From Silvimonas terrae (lineage in GTDB: Bacteria > Pseudomonadota > Gammaproteobacteria > Burkholderiales > Chitinibacteraceae): a DNA stretch of 64,000 nucleotides. Shown here piece after piece: positions 23,963-33,578 of the stretch. A program made the position numbers and the translations under genes. The DNA lies in the NCBI RefSeq assembly GCF_014202765.1, contig NZ_JACHHN010000002.1:372001-436000 (forward strand), written 5' to 3'. Under the pieces are notes generated by a model that did no database searches, had not been told where the DNA came from, and was given only the letters and a program-made list of their open reading frames with translations. Every line of letters starts with the position of its first letter. Position 1 is the stretch's first letter.

Positions 23963-25576
23963 ATGAATACCCAGATGTTGATGCTGACCCGCAAATCCCT
24001 GCTTCATCATTCCATTGTTGTACTGGTGGTGCTGGGCATCATCGCGGTCGCCACCATTCCGGTCGGTCTGATGACCTACGTGGCCGAAAAGCGGGCGCAA
24101 GTGCGCGAGTATGAAGCACTCTCCCTTTACGCCCGCCGTGGTCTGACCCGCATTGAAATGGTCTACAACAATGCTCGCGATGCGCTGGGCCAGATGCAGC
24201 AACTGACCGCGGAGCCCTGCAGCGACGAGTACATGGCCGATATGCGCCGGGTTTCGCTGATGCATCGGTATGTGCAAGACGTGGTCACACTGCGGGACCG
24301 TGACTATCTGATGTGCGGGGCCATGCTGGGGCGCTTTGCCCACCAGAACAGACTGGGCAAGCCCTCCTGGGAAGGGCCGCACTACCGGGTCTGGTTGCAT
24401 GCCTATGATATTGAAGACACCGGTAAACCCATGCTGATGATTGCGGATGACACGCATGCGGTGTTGCTTGATCCGGAGTCGCTGGTCGATGTGGTGGTGG
24501 AAGACCCCACCTTGTCGCTCTCGGTCGTGGGGACCGGAACCAATGAAATTGTGGCCTCCTGGCATAACGCGCGGCCGGATTTCATCCTTAAAGGGTATAA
24601 AGAGTCCGGCAAACGCCAGGCCGATGGCGTCTATTACATTACCGTCAAATCAGCGCAGTTGCCGATTGCCGTGGTAGCGGGCGAGCCCTCCATCAATCTG
24701 CTGCGCCACTGGTACGCCGCGCTGCAAATCTGGCTACCGGTCGGCGTTGTGCTGGGCCTTGCCATTGCGGCCGGGTTGCTGATGTATATCCGCAGCCGGA
24801 GCTCACTGGTGGGGCAACTGCGCTACGCCATCCGCCGCCGGCAGTTGCAGGTTCACTATCAACCCATTGTGGACCTGGCCACCCGGCGCTGCATTGGCGC
24901 GGAGGCGTTGGTCCGCTGGCCGCAAGCCCGGGATGTGATGGTGCGGCCAGATGTGTTTGTCCCGCTGGCCGAAGACAATCAGCTGATTCAGCCGCTGACA
25001 GATCTGGTGCTGGACCTGGTGTGCAAAGACATGGCCACCTTGCTGCAATTGCGCAGTGACTTGTATGTGTCGATCAATCTGGCCGCTATTGACCTCAGTA
25101 CCGACCGTTTCTGCGCGGTGCTCAAGCGCACCCTGGCGGCCTGCAGTATCGAGCCGCAGCGCATTGCCATTGAGGCGACCGAGCGCGGTTTCATGCATGC
25201 CCAAACCGCGGTCGGTATCATCCAGCAACTGCGCCAGATGGGGCACCGGGTATTGATTGATGACTTTGGCACGGGTTATTCCGGGCTATCTTATTTGCAG
25301 ACATTCCAGGTTGATGTCCTGAAGATCGACAAATCGTTTATTGATACCGTGGGCACAGAGGCCGCCACCGCCAGTGTTGCACCGCATATTGTAGAGATTG
25401 GCCACAGCCTGCATCTGAAAATGATTGCCGAAGGGGTCGAGAGCGAAGCGCAGGCGGCCTGGCTGGTGGCGCACGGTGTACAGAGCGGGCAGGGCTGGTT
25501 GTTTGGCAAACCCATGCCGGCGCAGGCGTTTCTGGACTACCTGAACAATGAGCGCCAGCGGACACGTCATGTTTGA
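23963..25576 (+). CDS. CSS-motif EAL-domain cyclic-di-GMP phosphodiesterase
   Basis: A 537-aa inner-membrane sensor phosphodiesterase. TM1 is at residues ~17-38. A periplasmic CSS-motif domain follows, with C86 (EPCSD) and C118, the pair known to form a redox-controlled disulfide in E. coli PdeC-type proteins. TM2 is at ~255-275, then a cytosolic EAL domain. The EAL residues look complete (GAEALVRW, IEATERG, DDFGTGYSG, KIDKSFID, AEGVESEAQ), so c-di-GMP hydrolysis is expected. No Shine-Dalgarno precedes ATG 23963; a TATAAC box at 23948-23953 is close, so the mRNA may be leaderless. A terminator follows. Confidence 0.92.
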   Translation: MNTQMLMLTRKSLLHHSIVVLVVLGIIAVATIPVGLMTYVAEKRAQVREYEALSLYARRGLTRIEMVYNNARDALGQMQQLTAEPCSDEYMADMRRVSLMHRYVQDVVTLRDRDYLMCGAMLGRFAHQNRLGKPSWEGPHYRVWLHAYDIEDTGKPMLMIADDTHAVLLDPESLVDVVVEDPTLSLSVVGTGTNEIVASWHNARPDFILKGYKESGKRQADGVYYITVKSAQLPIAVVAGEPSINLLRHWYAALQIWLPVGVVLGLAIAAGLLMYIRSRSSLVGQLRYAIRRRQLQVHYQPIVDLATRRCIGAEALVRWPQARDVMVRPDVFVPLAEDNQLIQPLTDLVLDLVCKDMATLLQLRSDLYVSINLAAIDLSTDRFCAVLKRTLAACSIEPQRIAIEATERGFMHAQTAVGIIQQLRQMGHRVLIDDFGTGYSGLSYLQTFQVDVLKIDKSFIDTVGTEAATASVAPHIVEIGHSLHLKMIAEGVESEAQAAWLVAHGVQSGQGWLFGKPMPAQAFLDYLNNERQRTRHV

Positions 25577-25594
25577 GGTGTGTCTCAGACATGA

Positions 25595-25620
25595 AAAAAG
25601 CGCCATTTCAGGCGCTTTTT
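25595..25620. terminator. Bidirectional intrinsic terminator between the EAL gene and serB
   Basis: Arms AAAAAGCGCC and GGCGCTTTTT, loop ATTTCA, between convergent genes. Confidence 0.92.
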
Positions 25621-25648
25621 GGTGGCTGTAAAGAACCCGCCGGCGGGC

Positions 25649-26494
25649 TCAGGGCGTCAGAAAGTAATTCAGCACACCATCCAGCCCGACATGATTGATG
25701 CAGTACGGCGCTTCGGCCTGGACTTTGGGCTTGGCATGACATGCGACACCAAAACCGGCCTCATGCAGCATGGGCAAATCATTGGCCCCGTCACCCATGG
25801 CGACTACTTGCTCCGGACGCAGACCCAACTCTTCGCGCATGCGGATCAACTCGGACTTTTTGCGCTGCGCATCGACAATCTCGCCAATCACCCGGCCTGT
25901 GAGCTTGTCGTCGATGATCTCTAGTTCATTGGCAATGGTACGGGTCAGATTCAAGCGGCTTTGCAGCTTGTGGGTGAAGAACGTGAAGCCGCCGGAAATC
26001 AGCAGTGTTTTTGCCCCGGCCGCCTGGAAGCCCTTGAGCATGACTTCCGCCCCGGCCATCAGTTTAAGGCGTTCGTCATACACACGCTGCAAGGCACTGG
26101 CGTCCAGTCCGGCCAGCAAGGCCACGCGGCGGGTCAGGCTCTCTTTGAAGTCCAGCTCACCGCGCATGGCAGCGGCGGTAATCTCCGCCACTTGTGGCTT
26201 GATGCCGACCATGTCGGCAATCTCATCAATGCACTCGATGGTGATCAGGGTGGAATCCATATCCATCACCACAAGGCCGATATCGCCCACGCGCAGGTCT
26301 TCCGGAATAAACGCCCAGTCGTGCTGCACGGATTCGCAAAAATCCGCGACCGCCTCCTGGTTGGCGATGTCCGCGCCAATCAGGTGAAACGCTTGCTGGT
26401 TCACCGCCTGGATTTCACCCGCGCCCGACAAACGCGCCAGTTGTTTGAGATTGGGGGTTTCAATGTCTGGAGCCTGGATAACAAGACGGTACAT
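25649..26494 (-). CDS. serB: Phosphoserine phosphatase SerB
   Basis: A 281-aa HAD-family phosphatase that performs the last step of serine synthesis, phosphoserine to serine. The nucleophile motif is VMDMDSTLI (near residue 77), with the substrate specificity segment ECIDEIADM directly after. Motif II SGGFTFFT and motif III GDGANDLPML follow, as in E. coli SerB. An N-terminal ~65-residue region replaces the longer ACT-like domain. The start at 26494 is by homology; the ribosome-binding site is weak. The UPF0149 gene lies 32 bases upstream on the same strand. Confidence 0.95.
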   Translation of the reverse strand: MYRLVIQAPDIETPNLKQLARLSGAGEIQAVNQQAFHLIGADIANQEAVADFCESVQHDWAFIPEDLRVGDIGLVVMDMDSTLITIECIDEIADMVGIKPQVAEITAAAMRGELDFKESLTRRVALLAGLDASALQRVYDERLKLMAGAEVMLKGFQAAGAKTLLISGGFTFFTHKLQSRLNLTRTIANELEIIDDKLTGRVIGEIVDAQRKKSELIRMREELGLRPEQVVAMGDGANDLPMLHEAGFGVACHAKPKVQAEAPYCINHVGLDGVLNYFLTP

Positions 26495-26526
26495 GGGCAG
26501 GTCAGTCGTCAATAGGTTGGATGGAT

Positions 26527-27231
26527 TCAAGCGCCGTGGCACTTCTTGTATTTTTTGCCGCTGCCGCACGGGCAGGGGTCATTGCGCCCGACTTTGGGCT
26601 CTTCATTCTTGACTGTTTCCACTTTGCCAAAGCGCTTTTCCAGCCAGAAATACATCAGTTCTTCAATCAGCCACGGCAGTTCATCCAGCCGGTCTTCGCG
26701 CTGTTTGATGGTCAGTTTCTTTTCTTCTTCATCGTCCGGGTCATGACCCAGTTCCAGCGCAATGATGCGGGCGATGGTGTTGTAGAAGTCATCGCTTTCA
26801 TCCATCTCGTTTTGCCAGGCTTCTTCGCGCACGGCCACGCCGGCGTGAAAACCCGAAGCCCAGTACTGGCCGATGGTTTCCTGCCACTTTTCATCCAGAC
26901 CTTCGTCATTGAGGATCAGCGGGTAGTAAAGCGGCTCTTCACCCGGCCGCACCCGGCTCTTGGCCGAAAAGGCTTCGCGTACCGTGGCCGCGTGGCGACG
27001 GATCAGGTCCATGATGTCGTCGGCTTCGATCTTGTCGGAGAACTCCGGCACCTGACCATCAAACACGGCCGGCAGCCACTCGTCTTCCGGCACTTCTTCC
27101 GGGCCAATGTTCAGCGCCACCAGAAAGCCATCCAGCATTTCCAGATCCATGGTGGCTTCAGGCGTACGCGGACACATCAGGAAGGTATCCAGGCGATCAA
27201 ATTCCTGGTCGTCGAGAGCTTGCACAGTCAT
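26527..27231 (-). CDS. UPF0149 (YecA/YgfB) protein with C-terminal SEC-C zinc motif
   Basis: A 234-aa protein. Residues ~1-205 form the helical UPF0149 domain, and the C-terminus is a SEC-C metal-binding motif, [19 protein letters not shown], with three cysteines and one histidine for zinc. Proteins like E. coli YecA share this layout and have been linked to ribosome or SecA-related interactions through SEC-C. It is strongly acidic. It probably shares a transcript with serB. Exact function unknown. Confidence 0.88.
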   Translation of the reverse strand: MTVQALDDQEFDRLDTFLMCPRTPEATMDLEMLDGFLVALNIGPEEVPEDEWLPAVFDGQVPEFSDKIEADDIMDLIRRHAATVREAFSAKSRVRPGEEPLYYPLILNDEGLDEKWQETIGQYWASGFHAGVAVREEAWQNEMDESDDFYNTIARIIALELGHDPDDEEEKKLTIKQREDRLDELPWLIEELMYFWLEKRFGKVETVKNEEPKVGRNDPCPCGSGKKYKKCHGA

Positions 27232-27362
27232 TGCGTCAATCCGGTATCAGACAATCAAAGGCATATTGTACCTGTTACCGTCGGCTGCCTGGGGCACGGC
27301 CGTTGCCCTGGCGCGCCGCTTCGCCCACAATGCCGCCTTCTACCCATTGCCGGAGTTTTTCC

Positions 27363-27860
27363 ATGAGCCCACGCCCAGAAGTCGTCCTGATTGCCGCTAT
27401 GGGCAGCAACGGGGTCATTGGTATTGAAAACCGCCTGCCGTGGCGTTTGCCGGAAGACCTCAAGCGCTTCAAGGCACGCACCCTGGGTCAGCCCATCTTG
27501 ATGGGACGAAAAACCTGGGATTCTCTGGGTCGCCCGCTACCGGGCCGGCGCAATCTGGTGATTACCCGGCAGACAGACTGGCAAGCCGCAGGCGCAGAAG
27601 CCTACCCCAGCATTGAAGCCGCTGTGGCGGCGTGTGCCGATGCGGCACGGGTCTTTGTGATTGGTGGCGGCGAAATTTACCGTCAATCGTTGACTGTGGC
27701 TGACGCGTTGTATTTGACCGAGGTTGAACTGGCGCCCGAGGGCGATGCGTATTTTCCGGAGTTTGACCGGACCGAATGGCAGGAAACCGCGCGTGAAGCG
27801 GCGGTGGATGAAGCCAGCGGCGCCCGTTTTGCCTGGGTGGACTATCACCGTAAGCGCTGA
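27363..27860 (+). CDS. folA: Dihydrofolate reductase
   Basis: A 165-aa NADPH-dependent enzyme reducing dihydrofolate to tetrahydrofolate; the target of trimethoprim. Typical segments are VIGIENRLPWRLPEDLKRFK (residues ~17-36, with the catalytic acidic residue in the LPEDL region), MGRKTWDSLGRPLPGR, and VIGGGEIY. GGAG at 27352-27355 is 7 bases before ATG 27363. It stands alone, without thyA beside it, and ends in an intrinsic terminator shared with convergent gph. Confidence 0.95.
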   Translation: MSPRPEVVLIAAMGSNGVIGIENRLPWRLPEDLKRFKARTLGQPILMGRKTWDSLGRPLPGRRNLVITRQTDWQAAGAEAYPSIEAAVAACADAARVFVIGGGEIYRQSLTVADALYLTEVELAPEGDAYFPEFDRTEWQETAREAAVDEASGARFAWVDYHRKR

Positions 27861-27875
27861 ACGGCGCGCCCAAAG

Positions 27876-27899
27876 AAAAAGCGCCCTCAGGCGCTTTTT
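27876..27899. terminator. Bidirectional intrinsic terminator between folA and gph
   Basis: Arms AAAAAGCGCC and GGCGCTTTTT with a CTCA loop, followed by further T residues. Confidence 0.92.
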
Positions 27900-27924
27900 T
27901 TGTACCGGTCGCATGAGTCTGGTG

Positions 27925-28584
27925 CTAGTCAATGAACTCCAGCAGATCCGCAAAGTGATGAATGACGCGATCCGCGCCCAGATCATCCAGATTGCTGCCA
28001 TAGCCATAACTCACCGCCACCACCGGGCAACCTGCCGCTTGTGCCGCCAGTACGTCGTTTTTGGAGTCACCCACCATCAGCAACTCTGACGGGCTGACTT
28101 GCAAGCGCTCGGCCACATGCAGCAATGGCGCAGCCGACGGTTTTTTCTGCGGCAAGGTGTCGCCGGCCACCACCACTTCAAAGTGTTCACTCACGCCCAG
28201 TGCGCGCAGCAAGGGCAGCGTATAGCGTTCCGGCTTGTTGGTGACAATGGCAAGGGCAAAGCCACGCTCATGCAGGCGGGAAAGGGTGATCTGCACTTGC
28301 GGGTAGAACGTGGTGTCGATGGTCAGGCCCTGCTTGTAGTGCAAATCGAAGTGGTTCATCGCTTCTTTTTGCAGCGCAGTGCCGGTAAATTCGGCCGCGT
28401 AGTCATCTGCCAGCGTGCGCGCCACCAGAGATGACGCGCCGTCCCCGACATAGCTGGCAACGCGTGCCTCGGTCAGCGGGGTGAGCCCCAGATCCGCACG
28501 CGCGGCGTTGGCGGCACGTGCCAGATCGGCAATCGAATCCACCAGCGTGCCATCCAGATCAAAAGCAAAAGCCTTGATATCCAT
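27925..28584 (-). CDS. gph: Phosphoglycolate phosphatase
   Basis: A 219-aa HAD phosphatase that removes phosphate from 2-phosphoglycolate, a product of DNA repair. Motif I is AFDLDGTLVDS, motif II IVTNKP, motif III K148-region KKPSAAPLL and GDSKNDVLAA. It starts 9 bases after rpe stops, the familiar rpe-gph order. trpE, often third in this operon, is absent; folA converges instead. Confidence 0.94.
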   Translation of the reverse strand: MDIKAFAFDLDGTLVDSIADLARAANAARADLGLTPLTEARVASYVGDGASSLVARTLADDYAAEFTGTALQKEAMNHFDLHYKQGLTIDTTFYPQVQITLSRLHERGFALAIVTNKPERYTLPLLRALGVSEHFEVVVAGDTLPQKKPSAAPLLHVAERLQVSPSELLMVGDSKNDVLAAQAAGCPVVAVSYGYGSNLDDLGADRVIHHFADLLEFID

Positions 28585-28593
28585 AACCAGCCC

Positions 28594-29280
28594 TTAGCCG
28601 GCCACGTGGCGGTCAATTTCTGCATGCATGGCGGCAATGATGGCGCGGTAGTCCGGATGACCAAAAATGGCCGAACCAGCGACAAAGGTATCGACCCCGG
28701 CGGCTGCAATCTGGCCGATGTTGTCGACCTTTACGCCACCATCAATTTCCAGATGAATGTGGCGGCCGGTTTTGTCTTTGTATTTATCCAGCCTGGCGCG
28801 GGCCTGGCGGGCTTTTTCCAGCATTTCCGGAATGAACGATTGGCCACCGAAACCCGGGTTGACCGACATCAGCAGGACCATGTCGACCTTGTCCAGCACG
28901 TAATCCAGATAATCCAGTGAAGTGGCCGGGTTGAACACCAGACCAGACTGGCAGCCATGCTCGCGGATCAAGCCCAGCGAGCGGTCGATGTGATCGGACG
29001 CTTCCGGGTGAAAGGTAATGATGTTAGCGCCAGCCTTGGCAAAGTCAGGGATGATGCGATCCACCGGTTTGACCATCAGATGCACATCAATCGGCAGCGT
29101 AGTGTGCGGGCGGATGGCCTCACAGACCATCGGGCCGATGGTCAGGTTGGGTACATAGTGATTATCCATGACATCAAAGTGAATCAGGCTGGCCCCGGCC
29201 TCGGAGACGTTGCGCACTTCTTCGCCCAGTCGGGCAAAGTCGGCAGAGAGGATGCTGGGGGCGATGCGGTATTCGGCCAT
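28594..29280 (-). CDS. rpe: Ribulose-phosphate 3-epimerase
   Basis: A 228-aa TIM-barrel enzyme interconverting ribulose 5-phosphate and xylulose 5-phosphate in the pentose phosphate pathway. Metal-binding and catalytic residues lie in [12 protein letters not shown] (residues ~34-45), DVHLMV (~65-70) and EIDGGV (~174-179). The phosphate-binding stretch GFGGQSF is intact. Good family length. First gene of the rpe-gph pair, divergent from apaG. Confidence 0.96.
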   Translation of the reverse strand: MAEYRIAPSILSADFARLGEEVRNVSEAGASLIHFDVMDNHYVPNLTIGPMVCEAIRPHTTLPIDVHLMVKPVDRIIPDFAKAGANIITFHPEASDHIDRSLGLIREHGCQSGLVFNPATSLDYLDYVLDKVDMVLLMSVNPGFGGQSFIPEMLEKARQARARLDKYKDKTGRHIHLEIDGGVKVDNIGQIAAAGVDTFVAGSAIFGHPDYRAIIAAMHAEIDRHVAG

Positions 29281-29385
29281 GAAAAACTCCGTGAAATGGA
29301 TAAGACACTTCCCCCGATTGTATCGCAGAAGGGCTGCAGCCCGTTGTCATGGACTGCTAATATGTAAAACACCCTGAAAACAGGC

Positions 29386-29778
29386 ATGAACAACATGAGC
29401 GAAAAGCCGGAATTTGTCATCGAGATCGTTCCGCAGGCCAGCTATGTGCCGGACCAGTCTGATGAGACAGAGGATCACTACGTATTTGCCTACCGTATTG
29501 CCATCACCAATCGCAGCGCGGTGACAGTGCAATTGATTTCCAGACACTGGATCATTCGCGATATGGAAGGTCGGGAACAGGAAGTGAGTGGCCTTGGGGT
29601 GATTGGAGAGCAGCCGGTGCTCGAACCAGGCCAGTCCTTTGAATACATGAGTGGCACCACCCTGGAGTGTCCGGTGGGCACCATGCGGGGCAGCTATCAG
29701 ATGCGCACGACTGACGGCACCTTGTTTGACGCGCAAATCCCCGAGTTTTTGCTCTCTGTCCCGCGCACACTCCATTGA
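29386..29778 (+). CDS. apaG: ApaG protein
   Basis: A 130-aa immunoglobulin-like beta-sandwich protein of the ApaG/DUF525 family. Conserved features are YVFAYRIAITNRS, QLISRHWIIRD, and the glycine motif GLGVIGEQP, ending in YQMRTTDGTLFDAQIPEFLL. ApaG is linked to the apaH/ksgA operon in enteric bacteria and to Co2+ resistance in Salmonella; its reaction is unknown. Here it is separate from apaH and ksgA and divergent from rpe. A second ATG at 29395 gives 127 aa and has better spacing from the upstream ACAGG, so the start is uncertain. Confidence 0.9.
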   Translation: MNNMSEKPEFVIEIVPQASYVPDQSDETEDHYVFAYRIAITNRSAVTVQLISRHWIIRDMEGREQEVSGLGVIGEQPVLEPGQSFEYMSGTTLECPVGTMRGSYQMRTTDGTLFDAQIPEFLLSVPRTLH

Positions 29779-29957
29779 CCTGTCTGCAGCGGCCGTAACA
29801 GCGTGCAGCGACGGCCAGACTTGACAGCCCAAAGCCGCGCCAGCGCCTGTTTTGCGCGCAGAATAACCTCCGGCAAGGCGGCAATACGCAACGCTCGTTC
29901 TGCCGCCGCTTCGCGCCCACCCGGCATACAGCTAGAATACGCCGCAGTGGAGGCCGC

Positions 29958-30701
29958 ATGCGTATATTAGTTTCCAATGATGATGGGTATTTCGCGACCG
30001 GAATTGCGGCATTGGCTGCAGCACTGGGGCAGGAGCACGAGGTCATGGTTTGCGCACCCGAGCGTGACCGGAGCGGGTCCAGCAATTCTTTGACACTGGA
30101 CCGTCCGCTCAGCGTCCGCCGGGCGCCCAACGGGTTTTTGTACGTCAACGGCACGCCTACCGATTGCGTACACCTTGCCGCGACCGGTTTGATGGAAACG
30201 TTGCCTGATCTGGTGATCTCCGGCATCAATCACGGCGCCAACATGGGCGACGACACCATTTATTCCGGCACCGTGGCGGCCGCAACGGAAGGTTATTTGC
30301 TGGGCGTGACGTCGCTGGCGTTTTCACTGGCCTCTCGCAATCCGCAGCACTTTGAAACGGCGGCGCAAGTTGCACTGGACCTGGTGGCTCAAAGCATCAA
30401 GCAGCCGTTTGATCAACCGACCTTGTTGAATGTGAACGTGCCAGATGTCCCCTATGGCGAAATCCGTGGCAAGCTCACCACGCGGCTGGGCCGGCGTCAT
30501 CGCGCAGCTTCAGTGATCAAAGATGAAAACCCGCGCGGCGATCCTATCTGGTGGGTCGGGCCGGTGGGTGGCGCTGCTGTGTGCGGTGAAGGCACGGACT
30601 TTTACGCTGTGGCCAATGGTTTTGTCTCGGTCACTCCGCTTTCCATTGATCTGACTGCCTATACCGGACTGGAGACGGTGTCGAAATGGCTATGCGCATG
30701 A
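29958..30701 (+). CDS. surE: 5'/3'-nucleotidase SurE
   Basis: A 247-aa metal-dependent nucleotidase that dephosphorylates nucleoside monophosphates in stationary phase. The metal site is [11 protein letters not shown] (D8, D9), with S39 in GSSNS and N92-region [14 protein letters not shown] lies 5 bases before the ATG. The 3' end overlaps pcm by 16 bases. Together with nlpD and rpoS this is the classic surE-pcm-nlpD-rpoS stress cluster. Confidence 0.96.
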   Translation: MRILVSNDDGYFATGIAALAAALGQEHEVMVCAPERDRSGSSNSLTLDRPLSVRRAPNGFLYVNGTPTDCVHLAATGLMETLPDLVISGINHGANMGDDTIYSGTVAAATEGYLLGVTSLAFSLASRNPQHFETAAQVALDLVAQSIKQPFDQPTLLNVNVPDVPYGEIRGKLTTRLGRRHRAASVIKDENPRGDPIWWVGPVGGAAVCGEGTDFYAVANGFVSVTPLSIDLTAYTGLETVSKWLCA

Positions 30702-31357
30702 ATTTCAATAATGTGCCCGGCATGGGCATGACGTCAGCCCGCACGCGCACCCGCATGATCGACCGCCTCAAAAGTCAGGGGATTACCCACCCGGAAGTCC
30801 TGACCATCATGGGTGAAGTGCCGCGCCATGCCTTTGTCGATGAAGCCATCTCGCACAAAGCCTATGACGATATGTCCTTGCCCATCGGGCATGGGCAGAC
30901 CATCTCCCAACCGTATATTGTCGCCCGCATGACCGAACTGGCGCTGGGCGCGCCGCAGCGTGACAAGGTGTTGGAAATTGGTACGGGCTGCGGTTATCAG
31001 ACCACGGTTCTCGCCCAGTTTTTCAAAACCGTGTACTCGATCGAGCGCATTGGCGGCCTGGCCAAACAGGCGCGGGAACGTTTATCGACACTGGGCGTCC
31101 TCAATACACGGTTGCGTCATGGCGACGGCAGTCGGGGCTTGCCCGATAGTGGCCCGTTTGACGTGATCATGCTGACCGCCGCCGCACCCATTGTGCCCGA
31201 GGCCATGATTGCCCAGCTCAAACCTGGCGGGCGCATGATTTTCCCGGTCGGGGGCGACACTCAGGAGCTGCGCATGATTGAAATCACGCCCGAGGGCCCG
31301 GTCGAACAACGGCTGGAACGGGTGAAGTTTGTCCCGCTGCTCCCAGGCATGGCGTGA
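30686..31357 (+). CDS. pcm: Protein-L-isoaspartate O-methyltransferase
   Basis: A 223-aa SAM-dependent enzyme that methylates isoaspartyl residues and so starts repair of aged proteins. SAM motif I is [12 protein letters not shown]; the substrate region is [15 protein letters not shown], and VYSIERI is motif post I. The ATG at 30686 overlaps surE; a second ATG at 30692 or 30695 is close. nlpD follows after 113 bases, with a short CTGGTTG/CAACCAG hairpin at 31371-31387 in between. Confidence 0.95.
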   Translation: MAMRMNFNNVPGMGMTSARTRTRMIDRLKSQGITHPEVLTIMGEVPRHAFVDEAISHKAYDDMSLPIGHGQTISQPYIVARMTELALGAPQRDKVLEIGTGCGYQTTVLAQFFKTVYSIERIGGLAKQARERLSTLGVLNTRLRHGDGSRGLPDSGPFDVIMLTAAAPIVPEAMIAQLKPGGRMIFPVGGDTQELRMIEITPEGPVEQRLERVKFVPLLPGMA

Positions 31358-31470
31358 ATTTTTGGTTGGCCTGGTTGTACCAACCAGTGCTACATAAATG
31401 CGCTTGTTACACAAGCCAAGAACAATTGCTCGTCCGCAGCATCAGATCAAAAAATATCAGGAGAAATTGA

Positions 31471-32478
31471 GTGAACTGGCAGCGTCTTATTGCCCCCGCT
31501 ACTGCGTTGTTGCTGGCCGCCTGCGCCAATCAGCCCACCCAGCCGGCCCCCATCGTTGATCGCTACCAGCAGGGCAACTCTGCGACCGCCAGTTCAACAT
31601 CCCCTGTGGTCAAACCCCTGCCAGCCGCAGCGCCAGTCGTCACCGGCCAGGGTGCGGACACGTATATCGTCCAGAAGGGGGATGGTTTGTACCGGATCGC
31701 CATGGATCATGGCGTGGCCTGGCGTGATCTGGCGGCCTGGAACAATCTGGATGACGTCAACGCCATCAAGGTGGGGCAGGTCTTGCGCCTGACCCCGCCT
31801 GGCAGTGTGGCGGCTGCAACCAATGGCGGCGTAGAGGTCAAACCGCTCAAGGATACCGGCCCGGCCGCTGCCCCGGTTGCAGTGAATAAAAGTTATCCCA
31901 AAGCCATGAAGCTGCCGTACAGCCCGCAGAACGCTACCGCTATTGCCGCCATGGCTGAAGGCCCTGCCGTTGCATCAAAACCACAGCAAGAGGGCAGCAC
32001 AACGCCCCGACCGGTGGTCGCTTCAGAAATTGCAGTAACGTCCGATAGTGTTACAAAAAGTAACGTAAAAGCGGCCTCCGGGCCAGCATCTGCTCCGGCT
32101 GAGGCCGCTTCGGGTGATGTGGACTGGATCTGGCCCACGCCAGGTCAGCCTGCCAAAGCTTTCAGTGATGAAAGCAGAGGTATTGATATTCTCGGAAAAA
32201 TGGGGCAGTCTGTGGTTGCGTCAGCGTCCGGTAAGGTGGTCTATGCCGGAAGTGGCCTGCGCGGGTACGGCAAAATGATCATCATCAAGCACAACACCGA
32301 GTTCTTGAGCGCGTATGCGCATAACAGCAAGTTGCTGGTCAAGGAGGGCGACATCGTCAAGAAGGGTGAAAAGATCGCGGAGATGGGCAATACCGATGCC
32401 GACCAGGTCAAGCTGCATTTTGAAATCCGCAGATTTGGCAAACCGGTCGATCCAGCCAAATACATCCACTCAGACTAA
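31471..32478 (+). CDS. nlpD: NlpD-type lipoprotein: LysM plus degenerate M23 (LytM) domain
   Basis: A 335-aa lipoprotein beginning with GTG, with CAGGAG 7 bases upstream. The lipobox LLLAAC places the lipid at Cys18. A LysM domain covers residues ~64-110 ([20 protein letters not shown]) and a LytM/M23 domain ~225-333. The first metal histidine of the HxxxD motif is missing (SRGID), while YAHNSK and LHFEIR remain. NlpD proteins with this loss activate the amidase AmiC at the septum rather than cut peptidoglycan. The stop is two bases before the rpoS ATG. Confidence 0.93.
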   Translation: MNWQRLIAPATALLLAACANQPTQPAPIVDRYQQGNSATASSTSPVVKPLPAAAPVVTGQGADTYIVQKGDGLYRIAMDHGVAWRDLAAWNNLDDVNAIKVGQVLRLTPPGSVAAATNGGVEVKPLKDTGPAAAPVAVNKSYPKAMKLPYSPQNATAIAAMAEGPAVASKPQQEGSTTPRPVVASEIAVTSDSVTKSNVKAASGPASAPAEAASGDVDWIWPTPGQPAKAFSDESRGIDILGKMGQSVVASASGKVVYAGSGLRGYGKMIIIKHNTEFLSAYAHNSKLLVKEGDIVKKGEKIAEMGNTDADQVKLHFEIRRFGKPVDPAKYIHSD

Positions 32479-32480
32479 CC

Positions 32481-33449
32481 ATGAACGATCAAATCGATAT
32501 CCTGGAAGACGAAGCGTTACTTGAGGAAGAAGACCTCGAGTCAATCGAGAACGAAGCAGAAGGGGATGGTGAGGCGGAGTCTGTTGCTGCTGAGGAAGCA
32601 GACGCTCCTGTCTACGAAAGTACCGGTGACGTTACCCAGATTTATCTGAACGAAATCGGGCATAGCCCGCTGCTGACACCAGACGAAGAACGCGCCTTGG
32701 CACGGCGTGTGGTGCAGGGCGATTTTCAGGCACGCCAGAAAATGATCGAGCACAACCTGCGGCTCGTGGTGAACATTGCCAAGCATTACATCAACCGTGG
32801 CATGACCCTGCTGGACCTCATTGAGGAAGGCAATATCGGTCTGATGCATGCACTGGAAAAGTTTGACCCGGAACGCGGTTTCCGTTTCTCGACCTACGCC
32901 ACCTGGTGGATTCGCCAAAGCATTGAACGCGCGATCATGAACCAGTCCCGGACGATTCGTTTGCCGGTGCATGTGATCAAGGAACTCAACGTCTACCTGC
33001 GTGCGCAACGCCACCTGGAAGCGCGTATGGGTCATGAGCCCACGGTAGAGGAAGTGGCCGCGCTGGTGGGCAAGCCAGTAGAAGATGTTCGGCGCATTAT
33101 GGGTTTGAATGAACGCGTGGCCTCGCTGGATGCCCCGCTGGACATTGACCCCATGCTCACCATTGGTGAGTCGATTCCGGATGAGCAACATGAAGGCCCG
33201 GAAACGCTGCTGCAGAACATGGAAATCGAGCGTTATGTACGTGAGTGGCTCAAGCAACTCAACGACAAGCAGCGCATGGTGATCGAGCGCCGTTACGGCT
33301 TGAATGGCTATGAAATCTGCACGCTGGAAGACCTGGCGGCCAGTCTGAATCTGACTCGGGAGCGTGTCCGCCAGATTCAGATCGAGGCGCTGGAGCAATT
33401 GCGTCGTATTCTGCGTCGTTACGGGGTTACCCGCGACGTGGTGCTTTAA
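32481..33449 (+). CDS. rpoS: RNA polymerase sigma factor RpoS
   Basis: A 322-aa group 2 sigma-70 factor for stationary phase and general stress. An acidic N-terminus (residues ~8-45) precedes region 1.2 ([21 protein letters not shown]). Region 2 follows ([53 protein letters not shown]), then region 3, and region 4.2 with the helix-turn-helix [14 protein letters not shown]. It follows nlpD by two bases, so it is likely co-transcribed and perhaps also driven from inside nlpD, as in E. coli; that promoter is not visible here. A strong terminator follows. Confidence 0.97.
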   Translation: MNDQIDILEDEALLEEEDLESIENEAEGDGEAESVAAEEADAPVYESTGDVTQIYLNEIGHSPLLTPDEERALARRVVQGDFQARQKMIEHNLRLVVNIAKHYINRGMTLLDLIEEGNIGLMHALEKFDPERGFRFSTYATWWIRQSIERAIMNQSRTIRLPVHVIKELNVYLRAQRHLEARMGHEPTVEEVAALVGKPVEDVRRIMGLNERVASLDAPLDIDPMLTIGESIPDEQHEGPETLLQNMEIERYVREWLKQLNDKQRMVIERRYGLNGYEICTLEDLAASLNLTRERVRQIQIEALEQLRRILRRYGVTRDVVL

Positions 33450-33504
33450 GCAACACGTTAAGTAACAAATACCTGTCTGATCATGCGCCGTTGTACAGGC
33501 GCAT

Positions 33505-33547
33505 ATAAAAACGGCTGAATGACATTGCGTCACTCAGCCGTTTTTAT
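33505..33547. terminator. Bidirectional intrinsic terminator between rpoS and the M16 protease gene
   Basis: Arms of 19 bases (starting ATAAAAACGGCTGA) pair with one mismatch around an ATTGC loop and carry T runs in both directions. Confidence 0.92.
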
Positions 33548-33578
33548 TGGGCAGCCCGGAAGGCTGCCTGCAGACTAT

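Noticed and set aside
31371-31387. Hairpin CTGGTTG-TAC-CAACCAG between pcm and nlpD as a terminator
   Set aside because: It lacks a T run and the stem is only 7 bp; it more likely has no termination role.
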